Shown here: positions 63,076 through 64,000 of the stretch, piece by piece
Layout: each line of letters begins with the position of its first letter
Numbering within the stretch: position 1 is the stretch's first letter
Assembly: GCA_964460665.1 (NCBI GenBank)
Contig: CAYWSL010000001.1
Span: 47,710 to 111,709 of the forward strand
Direction of reading: 5' to 3'
Length of the DNA: 64,000 nucleotides
Source: K23-9 sp964460665
Lineage (GTDB): Bacteria > Planctomycetota > Planctomycetia > Pirellulales > Pirellulaceae
The notes under the pieces: model-generated
The model's database searches: none
Seen by the model: the letters and a program-made list of their open reading frames with translations, nothing else
Told to the model about the DNA's origin: nothing
Program-made: the position numbers and the translations under genes

Positions 63076-63133
63076 CCGTCAAAACCGTTGACCGCGGGTG
63101 GGCGTTGGTTCGTTTTTCCAGGGAACCCCAATC

Positions 63134-63580
63134 ATGCTTCGCCACAAACTGATCCATCCACAGATTTCGGCCATTTTGGCTGCCGCCGGACACCACAGCA
63201 GCGTCCTGATCGCCGATGGCAACTACCCAGCGGCAAGCAAACGCGGTCCGCGAGCCAAGCTAATCAGCTTGAACCTGATGCCCGGCGTCCCCACCTGCAA
63301 CCAAGTCCTAGAAGCCATCCTGTCGGCCGTCCCGGTTGAAAAAATCATGACGATGGAAACCGAAACTAGCGGCCCGTATGCGCTCGATGGCGACCCGCCA
63401 GTCTGGGACGACTATCGCCAAACCATCAAAAACGAAAAGCTGGACTTGGAATTGCAGCCGGTCGACAAGTGGAAATTCTACGAAGAAGTCAGCACACAAG
63501 ACCATGTCTTGACCATCCAAACCGCCGACCAGCAGCGATACGCAAATATCTTGCTGCATGTCGGCGTGCGCATGGACTAG
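63134..63580 (+). CDS. RbsD/FucU-family protein (sugar mutarotase-like)
   Basis: 148 residues. Family marks: LIHPQISAILAAAGHHSSVL with His20 as candidate catalytic His, IADGNYPAAS for the substrate loop, and QTADQQRYANILLHVGV near the C-terminus with the family Tyr and Asn. RbsD and FucU interconvert anomers of ribose or fucose. Here it stands alone without a sugar transporter or kinase, so the substrate is open. I chose ATG at 63134; a longer frame from 63098 adds residues that do not fit the family. Confidence 0.8.
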   Translation: MLRHKLIHPQISAILAAAGHHSSVLIADGNYPAASKRGPRAKLISLNLMPGVPTCNQVLEAILSAVPVEKIMTMETETSGPYALDGDPPVWDDYRQTIKNEKLDLELQPVDKWKFYEEVSTQDHVLTIQTADQQRYANILLHVGVRMD

Positions 63581-63614
63581 CCGTGATAGCAATAGTCGCT
63601 TTGTGACCTGCAAT

Positions 63615-63643
63615 TTGGATCTGACGCTCGGATCGGCCATAAT
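63615..63643 (+). promoter_or_regulatory. Candidate promoter of the GIY-YIG gene
   Basis: TTGGAT and CATAAT separated by 17 bases; the -10 matches five of six consensus positions. It gives a leader of about 50 bases to the ATG at 63699. A second dyad is not seen. Confidence 0.4.
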
Positions 63644-63698
63644 GCCGGACGCAATTTTTTGGGAGAAGTACATAGGTTGCCGGCAGGGATGATCCAGC

Positions 63699-64000
63699 AT
63701 GGACGCGATGTGGCAGAACGATGCGGCGATTGGATTCGGAGTCGATCCGTTCAACCCGCACGCTGCGCGTCCACTAGAAATCGTTGGCGGAAAAACCAAA
63801 CGCAGCCTGCGTGAACAAATCGTCCAGTCTTGCCCGCGCATCCCTGGCATCTATGGAATGCTGGATCGCAAAGGCCAGCTGATCTACGTAGGCAAAAGCA
63901 AATCGCTGCGTTCGCGTTTGCTCAGCTACTTTGCTGATTCCAACGCCGACGAGAAGGGCGGCCGGATCATCGAAAACGCGCGCGCCATCCAGTGGGAAAC
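63699..64000 (+). CDS. GIY-YIG nuclease-like protein (partial, 3' end outside window)
   Basis: 100 complete codons. The core reads GIYGMLDRKGQLIYVGKSKS, then SLRSRLLSYF: the GIY and YVG strands and the following Arg-rich helix of the GIY-YIG fold used by UvrC-, Cho- and homing-type nucleases. The region before it (DPFNPHAARPLEI) is not part of that fold. A TGA lies two codons upstream of the ATG in frame (63690-63692), so 63699 is the first possible ATG. It may be a UvrC/Cho-like repair nuclease; the remaining sequence would decide. A GGCAGGG stretch lies 12 bases upstream. Confidence 0.75.
   Translation, partial: MDAMWQNDAAIGFGVDPFNPHAARPLEIVGGKTKRSLREQIVQSCPRIPGIYGMLDRKGQLIYVGKSKSLRSRLLSYFADSNADEKGGRIIENARAIQWE

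Noticed and set aside
63098..63133. Upstream extension of the RbsD/FucU-family gene
   Set aside because: The added residues (MGVGSFFQGTPI) do not fit the family; the ATG at 63134 gives the expected start.

Overview
The window looks like chromosomal DNA of a planctomycete close to Rhodopirellula and its relatives. The main evidence is three enormous minus-strand genes whose products start with the basic, LEPR-XLL-like N-terminus typical of planctomycete secreted giants (LEPRQLLAG, LERRELLAA) and carry parallel beta-helix, PPC-like, GEVED and cadherin/Ig-like modules; the two that are complete here end in a dockerin pair. The housekeeping genes at the right end fit the same group. I saw no rRNA, tRNA, CRISPR array, transposase or phage gene.

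Layout. Positions 1-51813 hold three tandem, same-strand paralogous giant genes, here called A (34657-51813, 5718 aa), B (11857-34446, 7529 aa) and C (1-11672, at least 3890 aa, running off the left edge). They share one long scaffold but differ in telling ways. C carries two intact matrixin-type zinc motifs. A and B keep the second protease-like segment at the same place but have lost every zinc ligand and the catalytic Glu. B alone has a von Willebrand A domain inserted in the scaffold. A and B are filled with a recurrent module of roughly 70-95 residues that I cannot name. About 560 bp without genes, rich in inverted repeats, precede gene A.

From 52378 to 56193 (minus strand) lie a MoxR-type AAA ATPase, a class 3 lipase-like hydrolase whose stop codon overlaps the ATPase start, and nadB. 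The pair pssA and a PmtA-like methyltransferase (plus strand, 56694-58657) suggests a phospholipid head-group pathway. A 179-bp imperfect inverted repeat sits between the methyltransferase and the convergent Rid-family gene. A hisI/BtuF-like pair with overlapping codons follows (minus), then a reduced glycosyltransferase-2-like protein (plus), an M50 site-2-type protease with CBS domains (minus), a RbsD/FucU-family protein (plus) and the start of a GIY-YIG nuclease gene (plus) cut by the window end.

How it fits together: A, B and C are most simply read as a family of very large exported or surface proteins that arose by tandem duplication and then diverged by domain gain and loss, with peptidase capacity kept only in C. 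The remaining genes are ordinary metabolic and membrane genes, with no sign in the sequence that they act with the giants. All functions are read from motifs by eye; no database search was run.
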